Shown here: positions 8,344-16,215 of the stretch, one piece after another
How the letters are laid out: each line of letters begins with the position of its first letter
Position numbering within the stretch: the first letter of the stretch is position 1
Assembly (NCBI RefSeq): GCF_003003175.1
Contig: NZ_PVTY01000004.1
Span: 62,001 to 126,000 of the forward strand
Source: Nesterenkonia sandarakina
GTDB lineage: Bacteria; Actinomycetota; Actinomycetes; Actinomycetales; Micrococcaceae
Direction of reading: 5' to 3'
Length of the DNA stretch: 64,000 nt
Made by a program: the position numbers and the translations under genes
The notes under the pieces: generated by a model
Seen by the model: only the letters and a program-made list of their open reading frames with translations
The model's database searches: none
Told to the model about the DNA's origin: nothing

Positions 8344-10074
8344 ATGACCTACCTGCTCAACTCAGCATCTGATTTCTCCCACGAGGCGCTGCTCGGCTTC
8401 GCCGCCGCCAACTCCGCGTACGTCACAGCCGTCCACGGCGGCGTCGTGCGTTCCACCGAGACGCCTGAAGGTCAGCCGGCGCTCGTCATCGGCGGCGGCT
8501 CCGGGCACTACCCGGCATTCGCCGGCTGGGTAGGCCCCGGCATGGGCCACGGCGCACCCTGCGGCAACATCTTCTCCTCACCCTCGGCCTCCCAGGTCTA
8601 CTCCGTGGCCCGCAACGCCGAGAACGGCGGCGGCGTCATCATGGGCTTCGGCAACTACGCCGGAGACGTCCTGCACTTCGGCGCCGCGGCCGAGAAGCTG
8701 CGCGCCGAGGGAGTCGACGTCCGGATCATCCGAGTCAGCGACGACATCGCCTCCAACACCCGGGAGAACCACCGCGACCGGCGAGGCATCGCCGGTGACC
8801 TCCCGGTGTTCAAGATCGCCGGGGCGGCCATCGAGGCCGGGGCCGATCTCGATGAGGCTGAGCGCATCGCGTGGAAGGCCAATGACGCGACCCGCTCCTT
8901 CGGGGTGGCCTTCGACGGCTGCACCCTGCCCGGCGCCGACGAGCCGCTGTTCCACGTCCCCGAGGGCACCATGGGGGTCGGGCTCGGCATCCACGGCGAG
9001 CCCGGCATCCGCGACATCCCCATGGGGACGGCGAGCGAGGTCGCGGACCTGCTCTTCGAGGGGATCATCGAGGAAGCCCCCCAGGAGCGCTCCGGTCGGG
9101 TGGCTGTCCTGCTCAACGGTCTCGGCCGGGTGAAGTACGAGGAGCTCTTCGTCGTCTACCACCGCGTCGCCGAGCGCCTCTCCGAGGTCGGACTCACCGC
9201 CGTCGCGCCAGAGGTCGGCGAGTTCGTCACCAGCCTGGACATGGCAGGACTCTCGCTGACCCTGGTCTTCCTCGACGAGGAGCTCGAGCAGCACTGGAGC
9301 GCCGCCGTGGACACCCCCGCCTACCGCCGCGGCGAGCTGCGCGACCTGTCCGCCCACGCCGACCGGGCCCCGCGCACCGAGTTCTACACCCCCGGTGCGG
9401 AACAGGTGCCCGAGGCCTCGGCGGAGTCCCAGGCCGGCGCCGGCTCCGTGCAGGAGATCATCGAACTCTTCGCCGAGGTCTGTGCCACCCACGAGGCCGA
9501 ACTGGGCCGTCTGGACGCCGTCGCAGGAGACGGCGACCACGGCCAGGGCATGGTGCTGGGCACCCGAGGCGCTGTGGAAGCAGGGAACAAGGCGCTGACA
9601 CGCGGAGCCGGAGCGCGGACGCTGCTGGTCCACGCCGGCACCGCCTGGGCCGAGGCCGCAGGCGGCACCTCCGGTGCGCTCTGGGGTTCGGCGCTGACCG
9701 CCGCCGGACGGGCGCTCTCCGATTCCGCCAGCCCCGACGAGGCTGCTGGTGTGGAGGCGCTGCTCAATGCCGTCGAAGCGGTCCAGCGGCTCGGCGGCGC
9801 GCAGCCGGGGGACAAGACCATGGTCGACGCCGCCGCACCCTTCGCGCAGGAGCTGCAGAAGCAGTTCCAGGCCGGAGGAGGACTCGCCGCTGCGCTGACC
9901 TCGGCCGCCGAAGCCGCCACCGAGGCCGCGGCATCCACCGCGCAGCTCAAGGCGCGCCTCGGGCGCTCCCGCGTGCTGGGTGAGAAGTCACTGGGCACCC
10001 CGGACCCCGGTGCCACCTCCTTCGCGCTGCTGATGACCGCGCTCGCGCAGCGCCTGGAGTCGGTGGCCCGATGA
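8344..10074 (+). CDS. dihydroxyacetone/erythrulose kinase (fused DhaK-DhaL)
   Basis: An ATP-dependent ketose kinase of 576 residues with both domains in one chain. The DhaK part (about residues 1-330) has GGGSGHYPAFAGWVG, CGNIFSSPSA, MGFGNYAGD and GIHGEPG, where His217 should bind the substrate carbonyl covalently. The DhaL part (about 365-575) has the ATP and Mg site AGDGDHGQGM, GGTSGALWG and PGDKTMVDA. Its place before a TIM-like L-erythrulose-phosphate isomerase suggests the LerK type, making L-erythrulose 1-phosphate, rather than a glycerol pathway kinase. The stop overlaps the next gene (ATGA). Dihydroxyacetone remains possible as substrate. Confidence 0.92.
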   Translation: MTYLLNSASDFSHEALLGFAAANSAYVTAVHGGVVRSTETPEGQPALVIGGGSGHYPAFAGWVGPGMGHGAPCGNIFSSPSASQVYSVARNAENGGGVIMGFGNYAGDVLHFGAAAEKLRAEGVDVRIIRVSDDIASNTRENHRDRRGIAGDLPVFKIAGAAIEAGADLDEAERIAWKANDATRSFGVAFDGCTLPGADEPLFHVPEGTMGVGLGIHGEPGIRDIPMGTASEVADLLFEGIIEEAPQERSGRVAVLLNGLGRVKYEELFVVYHRVAERLSEVGLTAVAPEVGEFVTSLDMAGLSLTLVFLDEELEQHWSAAVDTPAYRRGELRDLSAHADRAPRTEFYTPGAEQVPEASAESQAGAGSVQEIIELFAEVCATHEAELGRLDAVAGDGDHGQGMVLGTRGAVEAGNKALTRGAGARTLLVHAGTAWAEAAGGTSGALWGSALTAAGRALSDSASPDEAAGVEALLNAVEAVQRLGGAQPGDKTMVDAAAPFAQELQKQFQAGGGLAAALTSAAEAATEAAASTAQLKARLGRSRVLGEKSLGTPDPGATSFALLMTALAQRLESVAR

Positions 10075-10841
10075 CCCGCTGGATCGGCACCAGCTGGAAG
10101 ATGAACAAGACGGTGGCCCAGGCGCGCGACTACGCGCGGGGGCTCCGTTCAGCGCTTGAGCAGCGGCCTGAGCTGCTGGCAGGGGTTCAGCCGTTCATCA
10201 TTCCGCCGCACACCGCGCTCACGGCCGTGGCCGAGGAGCTCGGACCTGAGTCTGCCAGGACGGTCCGCCTCGGTGCGCAGAACGCCCACTGGGAGGACGA
10301 CGGCGCCTGGACCGGGGAGATCTCCGTGCCGCAGGTCGCCGACGCCGGGGCGTCGCTGGTCGAGATCGGGCATTCCGAGCGCCGCGAACACTTCGGCGAG
10401 ACCATCGAGACCACCCGGCTGAAGGTGGCAAGCACGCTTCGGCACGGGCTGATCCCCCTGCTGTGCATCGGCGAGCCTGCCGAGGTCCAGAGCCGCGGCG
10501 AGACCGCCGACTACCTCCTCGACCAGGCCCGCGGCGCGCTTCGAGACCTCTCCGCCGACCAGCTGAGCCAGGTCCTCATCGCCTACGAGCCCATCTGGGC
10601 CATCGGCGCGCAGGGCCGTCCGGCCACGGTCGCGGAGCTGCGCGAGCCCTTCGAGGTGCTCAGCCGCGAATACGGCGGACGCGTCCAGGCGCTGCTCTAC
10701 GGCGGCTCCGTCTCCACGGACAACGCCGCACAGCTGCTCGAGCTCGCGGGCGTCGAGGGGCTCTTCGTCGGCCGCGCCGCCTGGACTCTCGAGGGCTATC
10801 TGAATCTTCTCGAGATCGCCGCCGAGGCCTCAAAACCATAG
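10071..10841 (+). CDS. TIM-family L-erythrulose-phosphate isomerase-like protein
   Basis: A 256-residue triosephosphate-isomerase-fold enzyme. The catalytic Lys10 (GTSWKMNK), His in EIGHSERREHFGE and Glu in AYEPIWAIG are present, as is the phosphate-binding LYGGSVS. The usual Asn of the GNWKMN motif is Ser8. This matches the erythritol-pathway EryH/TpiA2/LerI branch as I remember it, which interconverts L-erythrulose 1-phosphate and D-erythrulose 4-phosphate, rather than glycolytic TpiA. It is translationally coupled to the kinase gene. A hairpin overlapping the stop codon (10841-10869) may separate it from downstream genes. Confidence 0.88.
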   Translation: MTRWIGTSWKMNKTVAQARDYARGLRSALEQRPELLAGVQPFIIPPHTALTAVAEELGPESARTVRLGAQNAHWEDDGAWTGEISVPQVADAGASLVEIGHSERREHFGETIETTRLKVASTLRHGLIPLLCIGEPAEVQSRGETADYLLDQARGALRDLSADQLSQVLIAYEPIWAIGAQGRPATVAELREPFEVLSREYGGRVQALLYGGSVSTDNAAQLLELAGVEGLFVGRAAWTLEGYLNLLEIAAEASKP

Positions 10842-10869
10842 GTCAGCGGGCTCCCAAGAGCCCATGACC
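10841..10869 (+). terminator. hairpin overlapping the TIM-like gene stop
   Basis: GGTCA (10841-10845) pairs with TGACC (10865-10869), and GGGCTC (10848-10853) with GAGCCC (10858-10863), around a CCAA loop. No T-run follows, so it may be a weak terminator or an mRNA processing or stability element. Confidence 0.45.
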
Positions 10870-10944
10870 CTGCCCATTCACCGGTGTGACGCTTGACACA
10901 GCACCGCAACTGCCCAAAGATGAACCCGCACGCACGTTTGAAGG

Positions 10945-10956
10945 GAACAAATGTTC
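10945..10956 (+). promoter_or_regulatory. GAACA-AA-TGTTC palindrome on the start codon
   Basis: 5-bp arms surround the ATG at 10951. The same GAACA and TGTTC arms, with a wider gap, occur before the rpiB-like gene, so a shared regulator is possible. A TTGACA (10893-10898) with a poor -10 (AAAGAT, 17 bases on) lies upstream. Confidence 0.3.
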
Positions 10957-11907
10957 ACAGCAGCCTCATGGCCCATCGCCGGCAACATGCTCGCCTTCGG
11001 AGGCAAGACCTCCGAGGGTGTTCCGGTCTGGCAGGCATCGGTGACCTATTGGTCCGACTGCCTCCGCCAGATGCGCGAACTCGGGTTCGACCACATCGAC
11101 CCCACCGACGCATGGCTGCCCCTGCAGAAGCTCTCTCCAGCGCGTCTGGAGGAGTTCAAGAAGGTCCTCGCCGACGAGGGCCTCAAGATCTCGTCGATCT
11201 CGATGACCCGAAACTCGGTGATCGACCGGGAGCACGGCGAGGCGAACCTCGCCGATGCCCACCGGCTGATCGACATCGCCCCGGAGTTCGGTGCCACCAT
11301 CGTGAACACCGGCTTCATGCAGGCCCTGACCCCCGCGCAGGAGCAGGCGCTGTGGTTCTGGCTGGCCGAGGGACACCACGACGACCCGGCCCTGCGGCCG
11401 CTGGCGGTGGAGCGCATCCGTGAACTCGGAGACCACGCGCAGGCCAACGGCATCGAACTGAGCCTGGAGATGTATGAGGACACCTTCCTCGGCACGGCAG
11501 ATGAGGCGGTGGCCTTCCACGCCGATGTGAACCACCCCTCGGTCGGCCTCAACCCCGACCTCGGCAACTTCATCCGACTGCATCGACCGATGCCGGCCTA
11601 CGAGGAGATGTTCGAGAAGGTCCTGCCGCACGCGAACTTCTGGCACATCAAGAACTACACCCGGGATGAAGATCCAGCGGTCGGCGGCTACTCGTCGACG
11701 CCGATGCCGCTGAAGTACGGAGTGATCAACTACCGCAAGATCATCCGACGCGCGCTGGAGCTGGGCTACAGCGGCCCGTTCTGCTGCGAGCACTACGGCT
11801 CCGACTCCATCGGCGTGTGCGCCGAGAACAGCAGCTACATCCGGCAGATCCTCACCTCGGCGGAGAACTCTCCGCTGCTCGGCGCCACCCAGGCCGAGAG
11901 CGGCTGA
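10951..11907 (+). CDS. sugar phosphate isomerase/epimerase-like TIM-barrel protein
   Basis: A 318-residue protein of the AP-endonuclease-2/xylose-isomerase-like TIM-barrel family, which uses a divalent metal. Possible metal ligands are the Glu in LSLEMYED, the Asp in GLNPDLGN, the His in FWHIKN and the Glu in FCCEHYGSD. The family holds isomerases, epimerases, dehydratases and also decarboxylases such as 3-oxo-isoapionate decarboxylase (OiaC). Given the upstream erythrulose kinase and tetrose isomerases and the downstream dehydrogenase, a decarboxylase or epimerase yielding erythrulose is a reasonable hypothesis. The exact reaction is unknown. AAGGGAAC before the ATG is a weak ribosome binding site. 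Confidence 0.82.
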   Translation: MFTAASWPIAGNMLAFGGKTSEGVPVWQASVTYWSDCLRQMRELGFDHIDPTDAWLPLQKLSPARLEEFKKVLADEGLKISSISMTRNSVIDREHGEANLADAHRLIDIAPEFGATIVNTGFMQALTPAQEQALWFWLAEGHHDDPALRPLAVERIRELGDHAQANGIELSLEMYEDTFLGTADEAVAFHADVNHPSVGLNPDLGNFIRLHRPMPAYEEMFEKVLPHANFWHIKNYTRDEDPAVGGYSSTPMPLKYGVINYRKIIRRALELGYSGPFCCEHYGSDSIGVCAENSSYIRQILTSAENSPLLGATQAESG

Positions 11908-12094
11908 GCCCCGCGGGTCCACCGGCCCGCTCATCGCGGCTCCACCGCCTCGCTGATCTGCGACCGCACCGTCGATCCACGACCGCGCCGCAAGCGCGCC
12001 CGGGTCGGAGCGTTTCCCGACTCGCCGGGCTCCGGAACCACCCCGCACCACGTGAGAACCCACACCTCCCCATGACGAAAGAGATCTGAGACCC

Positions 12095-13063
12095 ATGGCT
12101 AGAACCATCAACACTGTCACCGTCGTCGGCGCCGGCTACATGGGCGGCGGCATCGCCCAGTCGCTGGCGCTGGCCGACCTGCAGGTGGAGATCGTCGACG
12201 TCGACGTCGAAGCCGCCCGCAAGGGCCTCGCCCGACTCCTGACCGAGGCCCAGGAGTTCGAGGATCAGGGGTTCTACGCCGCCGGGTCCACCGAACGCAT
12301 CAAGGCGAACCTGACCGCCGGACGCACCCTGGAGGAGGCTGTCGCCCAGGCAGACTTCATCGAGGAGGCGGTGTTCGAGTCTCCCGAGGTCAAGCGGGAG
12401 GTGCTGGGGAAGATCTCTGCGCACGCCCGCCCGGACGCGATCATCGGCACCAACACCTCGACCATCCCGGTGCACGTGCTCGTCTCGGCCGTGAAGCACC
12501 CGGAGCGCTTCCTCACCGTGCACTTCTCCAACCCCGCCCCCTTCATCCCCGGCGTCGAGCTGGTCTCCGGCGTCGCCACCACCCCGGACGTCGTGGACGC
12601 GGTCAAGGACCTGCTGGCCCGCGCCGGCCGTGAGGGTGCAGAGGTCGCCGACACCCCGGGCATGGTGCTCAACCGGCTGCAGTACGCGCTGCTCAAGGAG
12701 GCCGCCTCCGTGGTCGAGGAGGGCATCGCCACCGCCGAAGACGTGGACACCGTGGTGCGCACGACCTTCGGCTTCCGACTCGGCTTCTTCGGCCCCTTCG
12801 CAATCGCGGACCAGGCCGGGCTCGACGTCTACGGAAACGGCTTCAACACCCTCGCCGAGGCCTACGGCGAGCGTCTTGCCGCGCCGCAGCTGCTCAAGGA
12901 CAACGTCGACGCCGGACGGCACGGCCTGAAGAACGGCAAGGGCTGGACCGGGGACTTCGACGAGGAGACCAAGGCCGAACTCATCGCCTACCGCAACAAG
13001 GCATATGCGCGCATGGGTGACCTGGTGCGCGAGCTCGGACCAGCGCCTAAGGGCAAGAAGTGA
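12095..13063 (+). CDS. 3-hydroxyacyl-CoA dehydrogenase-like oxidoreductase
   Basis: A 322-residue NAD-dependent dehydrogenase. The N-terminal Rossmann domain starts GAGYMGGGIAQ and has an acidic residue after the second strand (VDVD), suiting NAD. The catalytic region keeps the family Ser (NTSTIPV), His (TVHFSNPAPF) and Asn (MVLNRLQ). Lone two-domain members of this family also include L-gulonate 3-dehydrogenase, which oxidises the C3 hydroxyl of a sugar acid. Its place between a sugar isomerase-like gene and a gluconate-type permease argues for a sugar-acid substrate rather than acyl-CoA. The stop overlaps the permease start (GTGA). Confidence 0.87.
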   Translation: MARTINTVTVVGAGYMGGGIAQSLALADLQVEIVDVDVEAARKGLARLLTEAQEFEDQGFYAAGSTERIKANLTAGRTLEEAVAQADFIEEAVFESPEVKREVLGKISAHARPDAIIGTNTSTIPVHVLVSAVKHPERFLTVHFSNPAPFIPGVELVSGVATTPDVVDAVKDLLARAGREGAEVADTPGMVLNRLQYALLKEAASVVEEGIATAEDVDTVVRTTFGFRLGFFGPFAIADQAGLDVYGNGFNTLAEAYGERLAAPQLLKDNVDAGRHGLKNGKGWTGDFDEETKAELIAYRNKAYARMGDLVRELGPAPKGKK

Positions 13064-14463
13064 ACGAGGAACTGACGCTCGCCTTCGAGCTGCCCACGGC
13101 GGCGCTGCTGTTCCTGGCGCTGGGCTCCATCATCCTGCTCCTGGTGCTGATCGTGAAGGTCAAGCTCCACGCCTTCTTCTCCCTGATCATCGTCTCGCTG
13201 GTCACGGCGCTGGCTGCCGGCATCGCCGTCGAGGACGTCTTGTCCGTGGTGGTCGGCGGCTTCTCGACCACCGTGGGCAATGTGGCGCTGCTCATCGGCT
13301 TCGGCGCAGTGCTCGGACGCCTCGTCGAGGTCTCCGGCGGCGCCCAGGTCCTGGCGGACAAGATGCTCAAGACCTTCGGCGAGAAGCGGGCGCCGCTGGC
13401 GCTGGCCGTGGCCTCGCTGTTCTACGCCTTCCCGATCTTCCTCGACGCCGGCTTCATCGTGATGCTGCCCGTCATCTACACCGTGGCGCGACGGCTCGGG
13501 GGCAGCTTCATGCTCTACGTGCTGCCCTCCATCGGCGCCTTCCTGATGATGCACGCGCTGACCCCGCCGCACCCGGGACCGACGGCGGCCGCCACAGTGA
13601 TGGGCGCAGACATCGGCCTGGTGCTGATCGTGGCCCTCATGGTCGGGCTCCCGACCTGGTATCTCGCCGGCTACCGGCTGGGACTCGTGATGGCCAAGGG
13701 CTACCCGAACTTCCCGGTGCCGAACCTCTTCGGCGAGTCCCGGGTCACCGAGGAGCACGAGCGCCCGGCCTTCGGCACCGTCATCCTGGTGCTGCTGCTG
13801 CCCCTGGCGCTGATCTTCTACAACGCGCTGTCCAACACCCTGGCCGCCGATGGACGGATCAGCGAGGACAGCTTCGGCTACGCGCTCTCACAGCTGATCG
13901 GACCCACCCCGGTGGCGCTGCTGATCTCCACCCTGATCGCGATGTACCTGCTCTTCATCAGGCCGCGCAAGGGCACCGGCAAGCTCGGCGACGCACTCTC
14001 GGACCTGATCGACAACGCACTCGCCCCGGTCTGCTCGATCATCCTGATCACCGGCGCCGGCGGCGCGTTCGGTGCGGTGCTCACCGCCACCGGGATCGGC
14101 GGATCCATCGCCGAGGGACTGGACGCCATGGGACTGCCGGTCATCCTGGCCGGCTTCCTGGTCGCCGTGGTCATCCGCATCGCGCAGGGCTCGGCCACCG
14201 TGGCGGCGACCACCGCCGGCGGCATCATGGCCCCCGGGGTCATGGAGCTGGGACTCGACGGCTTCGCCCTGGCGGCCCTGGTGGTCGCCATCGTGGCGGG
14301 ATCGATCACCTTCTCGCACTTCAACGACTCCGGATTCTGGCTGGTGGGCCGCTTCTGCGGCTTCGACACGATCACCACCTTGAAGACCTGGTCCGTCATG
14401 GCCACCGCCATCGGATTCATGGCCTTCTTCCTCAGCTGGGGCGTCTACGCCCTCGTCGCCTGA
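13060..14463 (+). CDS. GntP-family sugar-acid permease
   Basis: A 467-residue inner-membrane transporter with about 12-14 hydrophobic segments. Family signatures include the LIGFGAVLGRLVEVSGGAQ, HALTPPHPGP and AQGSATVAATTAGG stretches. GntP members import gluconate and related sugar acids with protons. The GTG start overlaps the dehydrogenase stop, so the two are translationally coupled; this is the best evidence that the dehydrogenase acts on an imported hydroxy acid. The specific acid is not determined by sequence. Confidence 0.93.
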   Translation: MNEELTLAFELPTAALLFLALGSIILLLVLIVKVKLHAFFSLIIVSLVTALAAGIAVEDVLSVVVGGFSTTVGNVALLIGFGAVLGRLVEVSGGAQVLADKMLKTFGEKRAPLALAVASLFYAFPIFLDAGFIVMLPVIYTVARRLGGSFMLYVLPSIGAFLMMHALTPPHPGPTAAATVMGADIGLVLIVALMVGLPTWYLAGYRLGLVMAKGYPNFPVPNLFGESRVTEEHERPAFGTVILVLLLPLALIFYNALSNTLAADGRISEDSFGYALSQLIGPTPVALLISTLIAMYLLFIRPRKGTGKLGDALSDLIDNALAPVCSIILITGAGGAFGAVLTATGIGGSIAEGLDAMGLPVILAGFLVAVVIRIAQGSATVAATTAGGIMAPGVMELGLDGFALAALVVAIVAGSITFSHFNDSGFWLVGRFCGFDTITTLKTWSVMATAIGFMAFFLSWGVYALVA

Positions 14464-14585
14464 GGACCCACCGCCGAGGCTGACCCGCCGAGGCGCACAC
14501 AGCGCAGGGCGCGTGCTGAATCATGCGCGCTGCATCACTGGACCGAACGATCACTCGCACTTTGATGAGACAGGGAATGATTTCT

Positions 14586-15881
14586 ATGTGGGGAAGAAAA
14601 ACAAAGCTGAGCACCGCGGTCCTGGCGGCGGGATCCCTGTTCGGGCTCTCCGCCTGTGGGGGAGGAGGCGACTCGGAGTCCGAGCCGGACGCCTGGGTGC
14701 TCAACGGCGGCGTCTGGACCGTCGTGGAGGAGGACTTCGAGGCCTGGAACGAGGAGAACCCCGAACAGGCCTTCACCGTGGAGAGCTTCGCCAACGACAT
14801 CTACAAGGAACGCATCCGCACCGCGGTGGGTTCCGGCGAAGCGCCCACACTGATCGTCGGCTGGACCGGCGGCGGACTGCTGGAATACGTCGAGGGTGAC
14901 TACGTCGCCGACATCACCGAGGACACCGAAGAGCTGCGCGAGCGACTCATCGATTCCGTGGTCGCCAACGGCGAGGTCGACGGCGCCACGTATGCGGTGC
15001 CGATGAACAATGTGCAGCCGGTGATGATGTATTACAACCAGGAGCTCTTCGACGAGGCCGGCATCGAGGTGCCCACCGACTGGGACGAGCTGCTCGAGGC
15101 CGTCGAGGTCTTCCAGGACCAGGGCGTCCACCCCTTCTCGCTCGCGGGCGGCTCGCTCTGGCCCATGCTGATGTGGGCCTCCTATCTGACCGACCGGATC
15201 GGCGGGCCCGAGGCCTTCGAGGCCGTGGTGGCGGGGGAGCCCGACGCCTGGTCCCACCCGGCGATCATCGAAGCCATGGAGCGCTGCCAGGAGCTGGTCG
15301 ACGCCGGAGCCTTCGACCCCGGCTTCGCCTCCGTGGTGGCCGACAACAACGAGGATGCACACCTGGTGGCCGACGGCCTCTCGGCCATGGTCCTGCAGGG
15401 GTCCTGGGTCTACTCGCGGCTGCTGGAGGAGAGCCCGGACTTCATGGAGACCGGCAACCTCGGGGTCGCGCCCTTCCCCGCCATCCCCGGTGGCGAGGGG
15501 GATCCCAACAGCATCGTCGGCAACCCGGCGAACTTCTGGTCGGTCTCGGCCAACGCCACCGAGGAGGAGCAGCAGGCCGGAGTCGATTACCTCTCCGACT
15601 GGCTCTTCAACGATGACTACGTCGACGGCATGCTCGACACCGGCAACATTCCGCCGCTGACCGGGCTCGAGGACAAGATCGCCGAGACCGAGGACCCCGA
15701 GTTCCTCAGCTTCGCCTACGACATGGTCCAGGAGGCGCCGAACTTCCAGCTCTCCTGGGACCAGGCAGTCGACCCGAGCCAGGAGCGCGCGCTGCTGGAG
15801 AACCTCGGTCAGATCTTCGAGGGAAGCATCACGCCGGAGCAGTTCGCGGACAACATGAATGCCACCCAGCCCGCCGACTGA
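14586..15881 (+). CDS. sugar-binding lipoprotein of ABC importer (paralogue 1)
   Basis: An extracellular solute-binding protein family 1 lipoprotein of about 431 residues. The signal peptide MWGRKTK... ends in the lipobox LSAC with Cys24 as lipidated residue, followed by a Gly/Ser/Glu linker. Conserved stretches include VGSGEAPTLI, MYYNQELFDEAGIE, SLAGGS and GNPANFWSVSA. CAGGGA at 14571-14576 supports this start; in-frame ATGs at 14577, 14565 and upstream are alternatives. It is clearly a paralogue of the lipoprotein at 16216 but has no permease gene of its own directly after it. It probably feeds the same permeases with a different oligosaccharide. Confidence 0.93.
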   Translation: MWGRKTKLSTAVLAAGSLFGLSACGGGGDSESEPDAWVLNGGVWTVVEEDFEAWNEENPEQAFTVESFANDIYKERIRTAVGSGEAPTLIVGWTGGGLLEYVEGDYVADITEDTEELRERLIDSVVANGEVDGATYAVPMNNVQPVMMYYNQELFDEAGIEVPTDWDELLEAVEVFQDQGVHPFSLAGGSLWPMLMWASYLTDRIGGPEAFEAVVAGEPDAWSHPAIIEAMERCQELVDAGAFDPGFASVVADNNEDAHLVADGLSAMVLQGSWVYSRLLEESPDFMETGNLGVAPFPAIPGGEGDPNSIVGNPANFWSVSANATEEEQQAGVDYLSDWLFNDDYVDGMLDTGNIPPLTGLEDKIAETEDPEFLSFAYDMVQEAPNFQLSWDQAVDPSQERALLENLGQIFEGSITPEQFADNMNATQPAD

Positions 15882-16215
15882 GGTCTGGCTCGCTTCACTG
15901 GCCAGGGGCCTGACCAGCGGTGCAGCCGATGCGCCCGGTCAGGCCGCTGATCAGTGTTTCGCCATGTTGCGCGACTGTGACGGCGGTCATGTGTTGTGTC
16001 TTGACACACACCCGGCGGCTATTTAGTCTTACGGCAAGACGAAATACAGATCACAGTCTGCGCCAGGTTCTTTTTCTGGTCCCAGGCAGGGTCTGGTTCG
16101 GACTTCGGCGCTGTACTGCTGAGCATTCCCCACCCGGCCGATCCGGACACCTGGGAGGCCTTGGCCATGTACCGGTACAGAGCTGGGGCTCGCCTTGATG
16201 AGAAAGGACGCGACG
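15882..16215 (+). promoter_or_regulatory. intergenic region with promoter for second lipoprotein
   Basis: This gap of about 330 bases holds no gene. TTGACA at 16001-16006 and TAGTCT at 16024-16029, 17 bases apart, form the most likely promoter and match the xylanase promoter arrangement. The leader of about 180 bases is long enough to carry regulation; I see no recognisable riboswitch. Confidence 0.45.

Noticed and set aside
10951-11907. Hydroxypyruvate isomerase or xylose isomerase identity for the TIM-barrel protein
   Set aside because: It shares the fold, but it is too divergent from XylA (present at 29841) and lacks the usual hydroxypyruvate isomerase N-terminus.
12095-13063. Fatty acid beta-oxidation role for the 3-hydroxyacyl-CoA-dehydrogenase-like gene
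   Set aside because: No thiolase, enoyl-CoA hydratase or acyl-CoA gene is near; it is translationally coupled to a sugar-acid permease.
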